Source: Bacteroidaceae bacterium (GTDB lineage: Bacteria; Bacteroidota; Bacteroidia; Bacteroidales; Bacteroidaceae). From it: a stretch of DNA of 64,000 nt. The translations under genes were made by a program, and so were the position numbers. Of the stretch, positions 44,471 through 52,432 are shown piece after piece; the first letter of the stretch is position 1, and each line of letters begins with the position of its first letter. The notes beneath the pieces were generated by a model. The model ran no database searches. It was not told the DNA's origin and saw only the letters and a list, made by a program, of their open reading frames with translations. The DNA lies in assembly GCA_017615835.1 (NCBI GenBank), contig JAFZZI010000006.1, positions 1 to 64,000 of the forward strand. Direction: 5' to 3'.

Positions 44471-44574
44471 TAGATATGGGTCTGAGTAAAAATAGATATG
44501 GGTCTGAGCAAATTTAGATATGGGTCTGAAGCATGCTCAGATATGGGTCTTTTTTTATTCAGATATGGGTCTTT
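44471..44574. repeat. Five-copy 22-bp-period repeat TAGATATGGGTCTGA
   Basis: Copies begin at 44471, 44493, 44515, about 44538 and about 44560. The 15-bp core is identical in the first three; the last two start CAGATATGGGTCT. A decayed copy lies at 44452-44470 (CCAGATATTTGAATCTGAA). Seven variable bases separate the cores, so the period is 22 bp, two helical turns. It lies in the 44327-44704 spacer upstream of the GNAT gene and downstream of the GH3 gene. No gene is convincing there. Confidence 0.85.
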
Positions 44575-44582
44575 CCAACGCG

Positions 44583-44594
44583 CGCGCATGCGCG
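44583..44594. repeat. CGCGCATGCGCG palindrome
   Basis: A 12-bp perfect GC-rich palindrome inside an alternating CG tract (44579-44594), next to the 22-bp repeat array. Alternating purine-pyrimidine of this kind can form Z-DNA or a cruciform; any role is unknown. Confidence 0.5.
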
Positions 44595-44651
44595 TACCTA
44601 TTTATTATACTTGTGCGGGGCATGGAGTCATAGTCTGCCAAAGAAAAGCAG

Positions 44652-44682
44652 AAAGCCCGTGACGTAATTGTCCGGGCTTTCG
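44652..44682 (-). terminator. Terminator of the GH3 gene
   Basis: GAAAGCCCG (44652-44660) pairs with CGGGCTTTC (44674-44682). Read on the - strand the stem is followed by a T-rich tail (CTGCTTTTCTTT), 22 bases after the GH3 stop. Confidence 0.75.
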
Positions 44683-44704
44683 GGTAGTGGCAGAGCAGTA
44701 AAGA

Positions 44705-47122
44705 CTAATCTTTTTGCGTCGGATATACCCTGTTAATGGTGTGTTTTGACAGATATCGGGTGCGGCCACCGAAGGGTATGCGTTTCGCATTCGCTTCCAT
44801 TACGAAAATCATTGATGGTGCGTCCGATGAATTTCCCATGCTCAACAAATATGAACCAGGTTTGACTTCCCAATATGAGTCTTCTCCCGGAGCACCTGAA
44901 GGCAGCACGCATTCGGCAAGTTGCTCGTCGTATAACTGGAACTTGATGCTCTTTTTTTCTCCTGGCTGCAGACTGACGCGGGCGAAGCCCAGAAGCCGCT
45001 TTTTCAGTTTGATGGCAGTGTTCCCACCGATGTATGAATCAAGGTAAATCTGAATGACTTCATCACCAGCCATATTGCCGGTATTCTGAACTGTGCAGGT
45101 CACCTTACCACGAGGATCAATAGTCTTCAACTCGTATTTGAATGTGGTGTATGACAGTCCGTAGCCGAATGGCCATGCCACGTAGCCGTCGGTATCTTCG
45201 TCGTTATAGCAGAACTGTCCCTTTTGTTCATGGTCGGGGTAGGTGATGGCCAGTTTTCCCGAGGGGCTGACGTTGCCGAGCAGAATGTCGGCAACGGCGT
45301 TGCCTCCCTCTTCGCCAGGGTACCAGGCTTGCAGGATTGCGGCACATCCGTCAGCTATCTCCTTGACGCACTGGGGCCTGCCACCGAAGATGACCAGTAC
45401 TACAGGCTTGCCGGTGGCAATGAGTTCTTTGACAAACTCCTGCTGACGTCCGGGCAGACAGATGCCCTTGCGCTCACGTCCTTCTCCGCAAAGGGCGGGA
45501 TTCTCGCCCATGGCAGCTATGATGACATCACTTTCGGCCGCCATTGCGACAGCTTTGTCCCAGTCAGTTTCTTCGTCTTGCGGTACGAGTCCCGAGGTCA
45601 GTTTACGTATGCGCGGATCGCCGCCAAAGTTCAGCGACAACTCGCCGGGCACGCTCCAGTCGCAGCCACGGGCGTATTCAAGGGCAGCACCTTTAATCTT
45701 TCCTGACAGTCCCTCGCGCAGGGTAACTATATGGGGTGTTTCGGGATCCATTTCGTTGTTGCGCCAGAAGTAGTTCATTGAGGGGAATGTGTAGTCGCCA
45801 AGCATGGCGCAGAATGCGTTGGCATTGGGGCCCACAAGGGCGATTTTACCTTTGGTTCCGTCAAGTGGCAGCACGCCGTTGTTCTTCAGCATTACTACCG
45901 ACTGGGTAGCAAGCAGATATGATGTCTCACGCCACTCCTTGGGGTCAAGGTCGTTAAGAGGGTTATCGGTAAAGCCGTGGTTGTCGTCAAAGAGTCCTAC
46001 GTTGTATTTCAGGGTCAGTGCACGCTTGACACACTTTTCGAAAGCCTCGGCATCAATTCGTCCGGCTTCGAGCAGTTCGGGCAGATACTGATAGTTGTCG
46101 CCGTTGCAGAATTCAAGGTCATTGCCGGTGTTGAGGGCAAGTTCAGCGGTCTTTTTCAGACTTTCAGGGTCGTTGCCCATATATCCGATTGACAGATAGT
46201 CGCTTACAACTACTCCGTCAAATCCCAACCCGTTGCGTAACAGCACATTTATAAGGGTGTCGCTGGTAACGGCCTGTTCGCCTCTGAACTGGTCGTAACA
46301 GGTCATGACAGCCTTGCTGCCAGATTGGCGTATGCAGACTTCGTGCGGGAACAGAACCTCGCTGCAAATTCTTTCCCAGGACAGTTCACTGCCGCCGCCA
46401 TATCCCAGAAAGTGTTTGGTGCAGGCTGCCACGCCAGTACGCAGATTGTCGCACTGTAGTCCTTCAACGAAGGCTGATGCCATGGATGCGCTCAGATATG
46501 CATCTTCACCATACGACTCTTCGCCACGGCACCACGAGGCGTTGCGAATTATGTCTGTCATCGGTGACAGTGCCATAGTGACTCCTACCGAGCGCATGGC
46601 TTTTGAGGTCTGGAATGTCTTGACGCGGGCAAGGTCGGGATTCCATGTGCAGGCCATACCTATCTGCTGAGGATAGATTGTTGCACCCTTGGCGGTGAAT
46701 CCGGAGATGCATTCTTCATGCAGAACCGCCGGAATGCCGGATGGTGTCTCGTTAATGAGATAGTCCTGAATTTGCTGTGCAATCTCCAGGAGTCTGGAGG
46801 GCGTGACGTCAAGATTGCTTGAGAACTGACATATATGTCCTATTCCATAGGGAATCTTCCTGCGACACAGTTCAAGTGACACTTGGCCGTCAACCATGAT
46901 GTCCTGAGGTTGAATGCTGTACAGTTGGGCCGCTCTTTCCTGTACTGACATGCGGTCGTAAAGGCTGTCAACAAATGACTTTGAGGCTTCTGTCTCGAAA
47001 GGGAAATAGTGATTATCCATTATGTTGCTGTTATTATTCATTGCAGTGCCGATACAGCTCCACAGCGACATTGCTGTCACTGTGGCTGTGACTGCCTGAA
47101 GGCAGATTCTAACTATTTTCAT
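44705..47122 (-). CDS. GH3 family beta-glucosidase-type lipoprotein
   Basis: 805 residues. Signal peptide with lipobox LWSC (Cys23). N-terminal (beta/alpha)8 GH3 domain: KHFLGYGGG for substrate binding, nucleophile Asp in VVVSDYLSIG. A GH3_C alpha/beta-sandwich domain follows (QSVVMLKNNGVLPL, VVLVIFGGRPQCV) and a fibronectin-III-like C-terminal domain (GYGLSYTTF, CTVQNTGNMAGDEVIQIY). Probably releases terminal beta-linked glucose or xylose outside the cytoplasm. It follows the GntR gene by 37 bases and may be co-transcribed with it. Specificity is not readable from sequence. Confidence 0.92.
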   Translation of the reverse strand: MKIVRICLQAVTATVTAMSLWSCIGTAMNNNSNIMDNHYFPFETEASKSFVDSLYDRMSVQERAAQLYSIQPQDIMVDGQVSLELCRRKIPYGIGHICQFSSNLDVTPSRLLEIAQQIQDYLINETPSGIPAVLHEECISGFTAKGATIYPQQIGMACTWNPDLARVKTFQTSKAMRSVGVTMALSPMTDIIRNASWCRGEESYGEDAYLSASMASAFVEGLQCDNLRTGVAACTKHFLGYGGGSELSWERICSEVLFPHEVCIRQSGSKAVMTCYDQFRGEQAVTSDTLINVLLRNGLGFDGVVVSDYLSIGYMGNDPESLKKTAELALNTGNDLEFCNGDNYQYLPELLEAGRIDAEAFEKCVKRALTLKYNVGLFDDNHGFTDNPLNDLDPKEWRETSYLLATQSVVMLKNNGVLPLDGTKGKIALVGPNANAFCAMLGDYTFPSMNYFWRNNEMDPETPHIVTLREGLSGKIKGAALEYARGCDWSVPGELSLNFGGDPRIRKLTSGLVPQDEETDWDKAVAMAAESDVIIAAMGENPALCGEGRERKGICLPGRQQEFVKELIATGKPVVLVIFGGRPQCVKEIADGCAAILQAWYPGEEGGNAVADILLGNVSPSGKLAITYPDHEQKGQFCYNDEDTDGYVAWPFGYGLSYTTFKYELKTIDPRGKVTCTVQNTGNMAGDEVIQIYLDSYIGGNTAIKLKKRLLGFARVSLQPGEKKSIKFQLYDEQLAECVLPSGAPGEDSYWEVKPGSYLLSMGNSSDAPSMIFVMEANAKRIPFGGRTRYLSKHTINRVYPTQKD

Positions 47123-47159
47123 ATTCTGTTTCCGTTGCAGTTTCTTTAATGATTGTCTG

Positions 47160-47495
47160 TCAAAAAATATCCGAAGGATTCAGTCCAAGCAGTTCCATGC
47201 GCCTGCGTAGCCTGGGTACCTCGTTGTTTATGAACTCGTCGCGCTTCTGCTCAAGTACCTTGTCGTAGGCATCGTCCGAGATGAAGAATCCGATGCCGCG
47301 CTTGTTGAATATGATACCGTCGGCTGTAAGTTTCTCGTAACTCCGTGCCACGGTGTTGGGGTTAACCTGATATTCGGCTCCCAGCTCGCGCACTGATGCT
47401 ATTCTGTCCTCAGGCTTGAGGTCACCGCTCAGGATTCTGTCGCAGATTAAGTCTGTAATCTGCAAATATATTGGTTTATTGTTTTCGAAGTCCAT
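47160..47495 (-). CDS. GntR family regulator, YtrA type
   Basis: 111 residues. N-terminal winged helix (PIYLQITDLICDRILSGDL, then ASVRELGAEYQVNPNTVARSYEKL) and a short C-terminal helical tail, as in YtrA-type regulators (usual length 110-130) that lack the large effector domain. It is 11 bases downstream of the permease gene. A perfect palindrome overlapping the operon promoter at 49259-49282 matches the YtrA operator type, so autoregulation of the ABC operon is very likely. Confidence 0.92.
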   Translation of the reverse strand: MDFENNKPIYLQITDLICDRILSGDLKPEDRIASVRELGAEYQVNPNTVARSYEKLTADGIIFNKRGIGFFISDDAYDKVLEQKRDEFINNEVPRLRRRMELLGLNPSDIF

Positions 47496-47506
47496 AGTCT
47501 GATGTT

Positions 47507-48403
47507 TTAATGCTGAATTCTGCGCAGCCTTATGTAAGCTAAAGAGCAGAGAACCAGACCCACCAAAGACTTGATTAGTATCTTTCCGACTGAGGGGATG
47601 ATGTATAGACTGGTTTCTGCACCTTGGGTGTTGTAGGTAATCAGTTCCATCTTTTCAGAGATGTTTTCTGCATTGTTTGCCGTGGCCAGGCCTGTCCATA
47701 CCACAATTATGAGTATTGCAATAAGACATAGAATGGTCTTTGTTACTTTGGCTTTCTTGAAGACCAAGGCTCCCAAGACATAGAACATCTGGAAAATGAA
47801 TATTGTGAGGAATCTGTTCAACCAGTGTTTGAATATATCTGTCCGTGACAACTCATCAATCATGAAGAGAGAGTTGTCGATGAAAGAATCCAGGCCTATC
47901 GACTCAAGAGTGCCTCTTGAAGAGTTGTTTAGCGCGAGTAGGGCATTCTTTGTGCTGAACATGATATTGATGAGTGGAGTACCGGCGCCTTTGTCTACCT
48001 TGCATAGTACCAGATCGGCCAGACCGTAGCCAAGCTGAAACAGATATGGTATGATGATGACTGACAGAAGAATGAGTATCAGTGTCTTCTCGAAGGTTGA
48101 TGCCGGTATCATAAGGTAGTTGCTTCCCATCTTCTTGTCGGTAAGGTTGCCGTAACACTTGGATGGTAGTATCATCGCAAATATTATGAAGACTATGGTG
48201 AACAACAGGTTACGTCCGCCTATGCCTATCGACTTCCAGCCTCCTATTCCATTGAACAATACTCCAGTATAGCCGTAGCACAATCCGAACAGCAGACCAC
48301 TCAGCATGAAAAGCAGTAACGGCAGCCATATTTGTGATAATAATCTCTTGGTCTCAGAACAAAAGAATGTGGCAAATCTCTTTAAGTTGAATACGTTGTT
48401 CAT
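47507..48403 (-). CDS. ABC transporter membrane subunit (ABC-2-like)
   Basis: 298 residues with about six membrane helices: around 20-42, 68-86, 105-125, 200-222, 226-244 and 276-292. No signature motif. It is placed between the ATPase gene (11 bases upstream) and the GntR gene, the classic arrangement of YtrA-regulated ABC operons, often linked to cell-envelope stress or antimicrobial peptide response. The transported compound is unknown. Confidence 0.8.
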   Translation of the reverse strand: MNNVFNLKRFATFFCSETKRLLSQIWLPLLLFMLSGLLFGLCYGYTGVLFNGIGGWKSIGIGGRNLLFTIVFIIFAMILPSKCYGNLTDKKMGSNYLMIPASTFEKTLILILLSVIIIPYLFQLGYGLADLVLCKVDKGAGTPLINIMFSTKNALLALNNSSRGTLESIGLDSFIDNSLFMIDELSRTDIFKHWLNRFLTIFIFQMFYVLGALVFKKAKVTKTILCLIAILIIVVWTGLATANNAENISEKMELITYNTQGAETSLYIIPSVGKILIKSLVGLVLCSLAYIRLRRIQH

Positions 48404-48414
48404 ATCTGTAGATA

Positions 48415-49242
48415 TTACTTGTCAAACAATCCTTTAATGTAGTTTTTGTGAAGGTGTACGGTGTTGAACAGTGCCTCCACGTTCACTTTGCTCTCAAGGT
48501 TTGAGGTGTTGGGCCTTACTTGTATGGACGAACCAGGCAGAAGTTCGCTGTAAAGGGCATTGTCGGCGGGTATGCCCGAGTAATCAAAGAACAGTTTTTC
48601 CGCTATCCTGTCTATGCTGGCATTAAGCAGAACATCACGGCGGTCAAGGATGATGATGGGGTCTATGATGTTCTCGAGGTCGCGCACCTGATGTGTCGAT
48701 ATGACAAGCACAGAATCCTCACGTGTGAACTGGCTTACAGCCTTGCGGAATTGTGCCTTAGAAGGAATATCCAGACCGTTTGTAGGCTCGTCAAGGTAAA
48801 GATACTTTGTGTTGCAGGCAAGTGCAAACGAGATATAAGCCTTTTTGAGTTCTCCGTTCGACATTTTGTCCATACGCTTGTTGGGGTCATTCTCGAAAAT
48901 ATCCATCAGCTTCATGAACTTCTGAAAATCGAACTTGTACCAGAATTTTCCGAAATCCTTGGCATATCTTTTTGCCGTAATGCTCATAGAAGCGACCTCG
49001 TCCGGCAGGTAGTATTGGTCGGCCAGAGACTGCGGCAGACGTTTAGACGGTTCTATACCGTCAATGGTAATCGAGCCGTTCTGTACTCTCTTGAGTCCGC
49101 AGAGTAGTGTGAGCAACGTCGTTTTGCCAACTCCGTTCTCACCCAGAAGGCCGTAGATGCGTCCTTCCTCCAGTTGGAGTGAAATGTTGTCCAGCACTCT
49201 GTTGTCCTTGTAGCTGAACTCTAAATTCTTAATTGTAATCAT
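48415..49242 (-). CDS. ABC transporter ATP-binding protein
   Basis: 275 residues. Walker A GLLGENGVGKTTL, Q-loop region DQYYLPDE, signature KMSNGELKKAY, Walker B YLYLDEPTNGLD, H-loop ISTHQVRD. The degenerate signature (SNGE instead of SGGQ) is common in this type. First gene of the three-gene operon with permease and GntR regulator. Confidence 0.92.
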   Translation of the reverse strand: MITIKNLEFSYKDNRVLDNISLQLEEGRIYGLLGENGVGKTTLLTLLCGLKRVQNGSITIDGIEPSKRLPQSLADQYYLPDEVASMSITAKRYAKDFGKFWYKFDFQKFMKLMDIFENDPNKRMDKMSNGELKKAYISFALACNTKYLYLDEPTNGLDIPSKAQFRKAVSQFTREDSVLVISTHQVRDLENIIDPIIILDRRDVLLNASIDRIAEKLFFDYSGIPADNALYSELLPGSSIQVRPNTSNLESKVNVEALFNTVHLHKNYIKGLFDK

Positions 49243-49258
49243 AGAATATTGATGTTTT

Positions 49259-49291
49259 AGTGTATTACAAAACTAATACACTGCAAATATA
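49259..49291 (-). promoter_or_regulatory. YtrA-type operator overlapping the ABC operon promoter
   Basis: AGTGTATTA (49259-49267), six bases, TAATACACT (49274-49282) is a perfect 24-bp palindrome 17 bases before the ATG at 49242. Directly upstream on the - strand lies TATATTTG (49291-49284), a perfect -7 box, with ATTG at 49314-49311 as a near -33. The operator covers the transcription start, so the GntR protein should repress by blocking polymerase. Confidence 0.85.
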
Positions 49292-49358
49292 TGGCCGATA
49301 TTTTGAACGACAATGGATTTATAGTGGAAAAAATAAATATTTAACTTAAATTAACAAA

Positions 49359-49393
49359 TAAAAGACCCTGAGACATATATATGCCCCAGGGTC
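49359..49393 (-). terminator. Terminator of the glycine-rich protein gene
   Basis: GACCCTG (49364-49370) pairs with CAGGGTC (49387-49393). On the - strand the stem is followed by TTTTATTTG. It lies 29 bases after the stop. Confidence 0.65.
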
Positions 49394-49421
49394 AAATAGT
49401 ATAGTGTTAAACTTAAAGTGG

Positions 49422-50318
49422 TCAGAATCCGCCGAAGCCGCCTCCGCCGAAGCCACCTCCGCCGAAACCGCCTCCGCCGAAGCCACCTCCGCCGAAGTCA
49501 CCTCCGAAACCACCGAAGTCCATTCCACCGAAGTCCATCTCACGGACAGTGATATCGGCAGGGACATCAAAGATACCAGCCGGTATCTCGGCGTTCTCCT
49601 GAAGTTCAGTGACAGTTGTGGTAATGGGGTTGTCGGACATGAAACCTGCGGTCTCGCTCTTCAGAACGATGCCTTTATAAACCCAGTATTTGTTGGTTAC
49701 ATACTGCTGCATCATCAATACCCTTACCGAATAGATGGTGCAGAGCTTGCCAGCAACCTCTTCCTGACCAAGTTCTTTTATCTTATTCTTCTTTATGGTC
49801 TTGGAATCAAGTGCGTTGAAGTTGACAGGGGCTGATCCGCCTCCACCCATGCCGAAGCTACCGAATCCGCCACCGAATCCGCCACCGAATCCACCTCCGC
49901 GTCCATTGCCGAACGCCGGAATCTTTGTAGCGGTCTTCTCTTCTTCATTGATGGTGACGGTTGCTCCGTCCTTGTCGGTCACGGTGCGTGTGGTACGTCC
50001 GCCCATCTTCGATACTGTGGCGCGTTTTGCACCATAGTCGTCAAAATAGACCATCTCTATTGACTCGGTGTTGGTGAAGTCAAAAGCCGGGCGCAGGGTA
50101 TCGGCTCCCCCTCGGTTGGCGAAGCGTTCCTGCATTTGGGCGAAGTCAATTCCACCGAACATCTCGCTCATATCCTCCATGTCTGAGTTGGTTATTATGA
50201 TGCCCGACTTGATTGCGTACATGGGTGCCTCTTTCTCTACTGCCTTCTCTTTCTTTGCAGCGGAGATTGATGTGACTGCCATTAGAAGCACGACTGTTAT
50301 GAACAATGCCTTTTTCAT
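49422..50318 (-). CDS. Secreted glycine-rich repeat protein
   Basis: 298 residues with a signal peptide (LFITVVLLMAVTSISA). Residues about 35-130 and 165-260 are ordinary beta-rich sequence with a GKLCTIYSVRVL segment reminiscent of GLPGLI/DUF4412-type secreted proteins. A Gly/Phe run (GGGFGGGFGGGFGSFGMGGGG) lies at about residue 146, and the last 40 residues repeat FGGGG five times after MDFGG units. Function unknown. It lies 18 bases after the secreted esterase gene; the two are probably one operon. Confidence 0.75.
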   Translation of the reverse strand: MKKALFITVVLLMAVTSISAAKKEKAVEKEAPMYAIKSGIIITNSDMEDMSEMFGGIDFAQMQERFANRGGADTLRPAFDFTNTESIEMVYFDDYGAKRATVSKMGGRTTRTVTDKDGATVTINEEEKTATKIPAFGNGRGGGFGGGFGGGFGSFGMGGGGSAPVNFNALDSKTIKKNKIKELGQEEVAGKLCTIYSVRVLMMQQYVTNKYWVYKGIVLKSETAGFMSDNPITTTVTELQENAEIPAGIFDVPADITVREMDFGGMDFGGFGGDFGGGGFGGGGFGGGGFGGGGFGGF

Positions 50319-50336
50319 ATTATGCCAATTATTGTA

Positions 50337-51221
50337 TTATTTGAAAATCAGTTGTGAGAAACAGTATAGTCCATACTTCCAGACAACGAAGTTGTGACCT
50401 TCATCAGGATACTCAATGAGAGTGCAGGGAATGTCATTCTCATCGCAGAAAGCCTTCAGGCGAGAACTGTTGCCCATAAGGCCGTCGGCACCTCCGCAAA
50501 CCATCCACAGCAGTTTGTTCTCAGCCTTGGTCTTTGCTACATCTGGAATGAGCTGCTGAGGCTGACGGGTGTTGGGGGCTGATGAGAATCCGCCTACGAA
50601 GGCAAACTTGTCCATGTTGCCAAGGCCGAAGTTGAGCGATTGGCCGCCACCCATTGACAGACCGGCAATAGCGCGGTGCATCTTGTCTTTGTAGATGGGG
50701 AAGTTAGCTTCCATATAGGGCATGAGGTCGTTGATAAGGTCTTTCTCAAAGTTCTCGAATGCGGGCGATGCGGCATAGATGTTTCCCTCGGCCCTGTCAT
50801 TCTTTTGGGCGCGGCCATTGGGCATTACTACAATCATGGGTACAGCCTTGCCATCGGCAATCAGGTTGTCCAGAATCTCTGCGGGGTTGCCCTGACGCCA
50901 TTCGTTCTCGTCACCTCCAATACCATGAAGCAGGTAGAATATGGGGTAGGTTTTCTTCTTGTCATACTTAGGCGGCAGGTAAACGGTAGCCTTGCGGGTA
51001 GTACCTACTGTCGTTGATTCGTACTCAATCATAATGAGTTCGCCGTGATCAATGCCATCGCGCTTCTGGTCAAAACCAGCCGGTGCGGCAACATACGGGT
51101 CAAACTTGACGTTGACCTGTTGCATTCCTCCAAACATTCCTCTGGGGATGTTCGGCTCCTGGGCTGAAATGAATCCTGCCATAGCAACAAGCAGGACAGC
51201 AGCTGAAAGTAATCTTTTCAT
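50337..51221 (-). CDS. Secreted esterase (feruloyl-esterase-like, esterase D family)
   Basis: About 294 residues. The start at 51221 (MKRLLSAAV) gives a clean signal peptide ending ISA/QEP. Alpha/beta hydrolase: strand and oxyanion region FYLLHGIGGDENEW, nucleophile elbow GLSMGGG, acid around CGGADGL, and catalytic His in DEGHNFVVW. Related to XynZ-type feruloyl esterases acting on plant polysaccharide esters. No polysaccharide-utilisation genes adjoin it. Confidence 0.88.
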   Translation of the reverse strand: MKRLLSAAVLLVAMAGFISAQEPNIPRGMFGGMQQVNVKFDPYVAAPAGFDQKRDGIDHGELIMIEYESTTVGTTRKATVYLPPKYDKKKTYPIFYLLHGIGGDENEWRQGNPAEILDNLIADGKAVPMIVVMPNGRAQKNDRAEGNIYAASPAFENFEKDLINDLMPYMEANFPIYKDKMHRAIAGLSMGGGQSLNFGLGNMDKFAFVGGFSSAPNTRQPQQLIPDVAKTKAENKLLWMVCGGADGLMGNSSRLKAFCDENDIPCTLIEYPDEGHNFVVWKYGLYCFSQLIFK

Positions 51222-51319
51222 AATTGATTTGAAGTATTGATTGTTTTGCAATTTGTCTTACACCATATTATATAAGGGATAATAGCGAAGGTTAAATACT
51301 GAAGGTATGATTCCTATAC

Positions 51320-51357
51320 AAAAAAACCGGCTTGGAGAGATTGGTCTTCCAGCCGGT
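51320..51357 (-). terminator. Terminator of the ECF sigma operon
   Basis: CCGGC-(T)-TGGA (51327-51336) pairs with TCCA-GCCGG (51348-51356) with one bulge. On the - strand it is followed by seven T residues. It lies 27 bases after the operon's last stop codon. Confidence 0.75.
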
Positions 51358-51383
51358 GGTAATGTCCGTCTGCGGACTGTCTG

Positions 51384-52025
51384 TCATCTGTTGTTAGGAG
51401 TACCCGTACCAGGACCAAACGGCATAGTACGTTGTATGGACTGTCTGCCATCCACGTTGTTTCTCTGCCACGGGAAACTGAAACTTCTTCCGGTACCTCC
51501 GTTGATGTTGCCTGATGATGGCATGGGGCGCTGCATCTCCTTAAGCATCTCGCTTCCGAACTGCTTCTCGGCAATCTGGATGCGCAGGAGCTTGCTGGCA
51601 GGAACCACCTTTTTGAATTTGTCGAGATACTCTTTCTCCAACTGGGCAATCTTAATGTTTGCGTCTGCCAGATTGTCTATTAGTTTAGTGCAGTCCTCGT
51701 CGGTCAGAGGCCCGCTGTTGCGGCGGTTGGCAACGTTCTGGCGCGAACTTGCATTTATTTCGTTCTTCTTCTGCTGAAGTTCGAAATAAATCGGAAAAAA
51801 CTTGGCACACTCGTCTTCGGTGAGACCTGATTTCTCAGTCAGGAATTTCTGCTGGCGTTCCCTGTACTCCTCCGGTGAGAAGTACTGTCGCTGTTCAGGA
51901 GTCCTCTGACCCTGCTCCTGCCTGAAACCTTGTCTCTGGCTTTGTTGAGTGGGAGAGTTCTGCGCCATAACAGTGACGGTAGCCATGACAGCAACTCCAA
52001 AAACTGCATAAATCAGCTTTTTCAT
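51384..52025 (-). CDS. Small secreted Gln/Arg-rich protein of the ECF operon
   Basis: About 213 residues. Start at 52025 (MKKLIYAVFGV) with signal peptide ending VMA/QNS; this ATG overlaps the anti-sigma stop as ATGA. The mature part opens with a Gln/Arg-rich stretch, then SPEEYRERQQKFLTEKSGLTEDECAKFFPIYFELQQKK, a helical pattern like periplasmic Spy/CpxP-type proteins, and ends in a disordered Ser/Gly/Pro tail. Function unknown; probably a periplasmic stress protein or sensor for the sigma system. Confidence 0.7.
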   Translation of the reverse strand: MKKLIYAVFGVAVMATVTVMAQNSPTQQSQRQGFRQEQGQRTPEQRQYFSPEEYRERQQKFLTEKSGLTEDECAKFFPIYFELQQKKNEINASSRQNVANRRNSGPLTDEDCTKLIDNLADANIKIAQLEKEYLDKFKKVVPASKLLRIQIAEKQFGSEMLKEMQRPMPSSGNINGGTGRSFSFPWQRNNVDGRQSIQRTMPFGPGTGTPNNR

Positions 52026-52399
52026 AGCTGGTTGAAATTTCCCGTATTCGTTAAGGAGCAATAAAGAGTGTATTCATCGATCATGGCCGTCTCGAAGAAC
52101 GAATCGATGTACTCATCCGAATAGACCTCTGAGTCAATACTGGCCATCTGTGCCTCCTGGTTTCGTCCTGTGTGGTTGACAGCCAGATTGATTAAGAAGA
52201 ACAACCCGACAAAGGATGCTGCCATATAGGCCCAGACCTTCGTCTTTGTCCAAAACGTAACCTTGGTGGGCTTCTCGACGGGATGCTCTGGCAGTGCGGC
52301 CATTATGTTGCCTGTCAGATTCTCGAAGTAGCCCTCAGGAACCGTAAACGGCCTGCGGTTACCGCATCTTTCCAATATTTGCTTTTCTTCCTTTTCCAT
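52022..52399 (-). CDS. Putative anti-sigma factor (single-pass membrane protein)
   Basis: 125 residues: a cytoplasmic N-terminal part (1-55), one membrane helix (VWAYMAASFVGLFFLINLAV, about 57-76), and a short periplasmic tail. PFTVPEGYFENLTGNIMA resembles the start of other Bacteroidetes sigma-partner proteins. Its position directly after an ECF sigma gene and the membrane topology support an anti-sigma role. No ZAS (HxxxCxxC) motif is seen. Confidence 0.68.
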   Translation of the reverse strand: MEKEEKQILERCGNRRPFTVPEGYFENLTGNIMAALPEHPVEKPTKVTFWTKTKVWAYMAASFVGLFFLINLAVNHTGRNQEAQMASIDSEVYSDEYIDSFFETAMIDEYTLYCSLTNTGNFNQL

Positions 52400-52432
52400 T
52401 TCGCTTTTTTGACACCGGTATGAATAAAAGGT

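Noticed and set aside
44471-44574. CRISPR array
   Set aside because: The unit is 15 bp with 7-base gaps, far below CRISPR repeat and spacer lengths, and no cas gene is present.
44368-44589. 73-codon frame on the - strand with repeated DPYLN/RPIS segments
   Set aside because: It is a translation of the 22-bp-period repeat; the reading-frame pattern changes each unit as expected for non-coding repeats.
49404-49835. Ala/Ser/Glu-rich frame opposite the glycine-rich protein
   Set aside because: It is the mirror of the Gly/Phe repeat; the - strand frame has the signal peptide and sensible composition.
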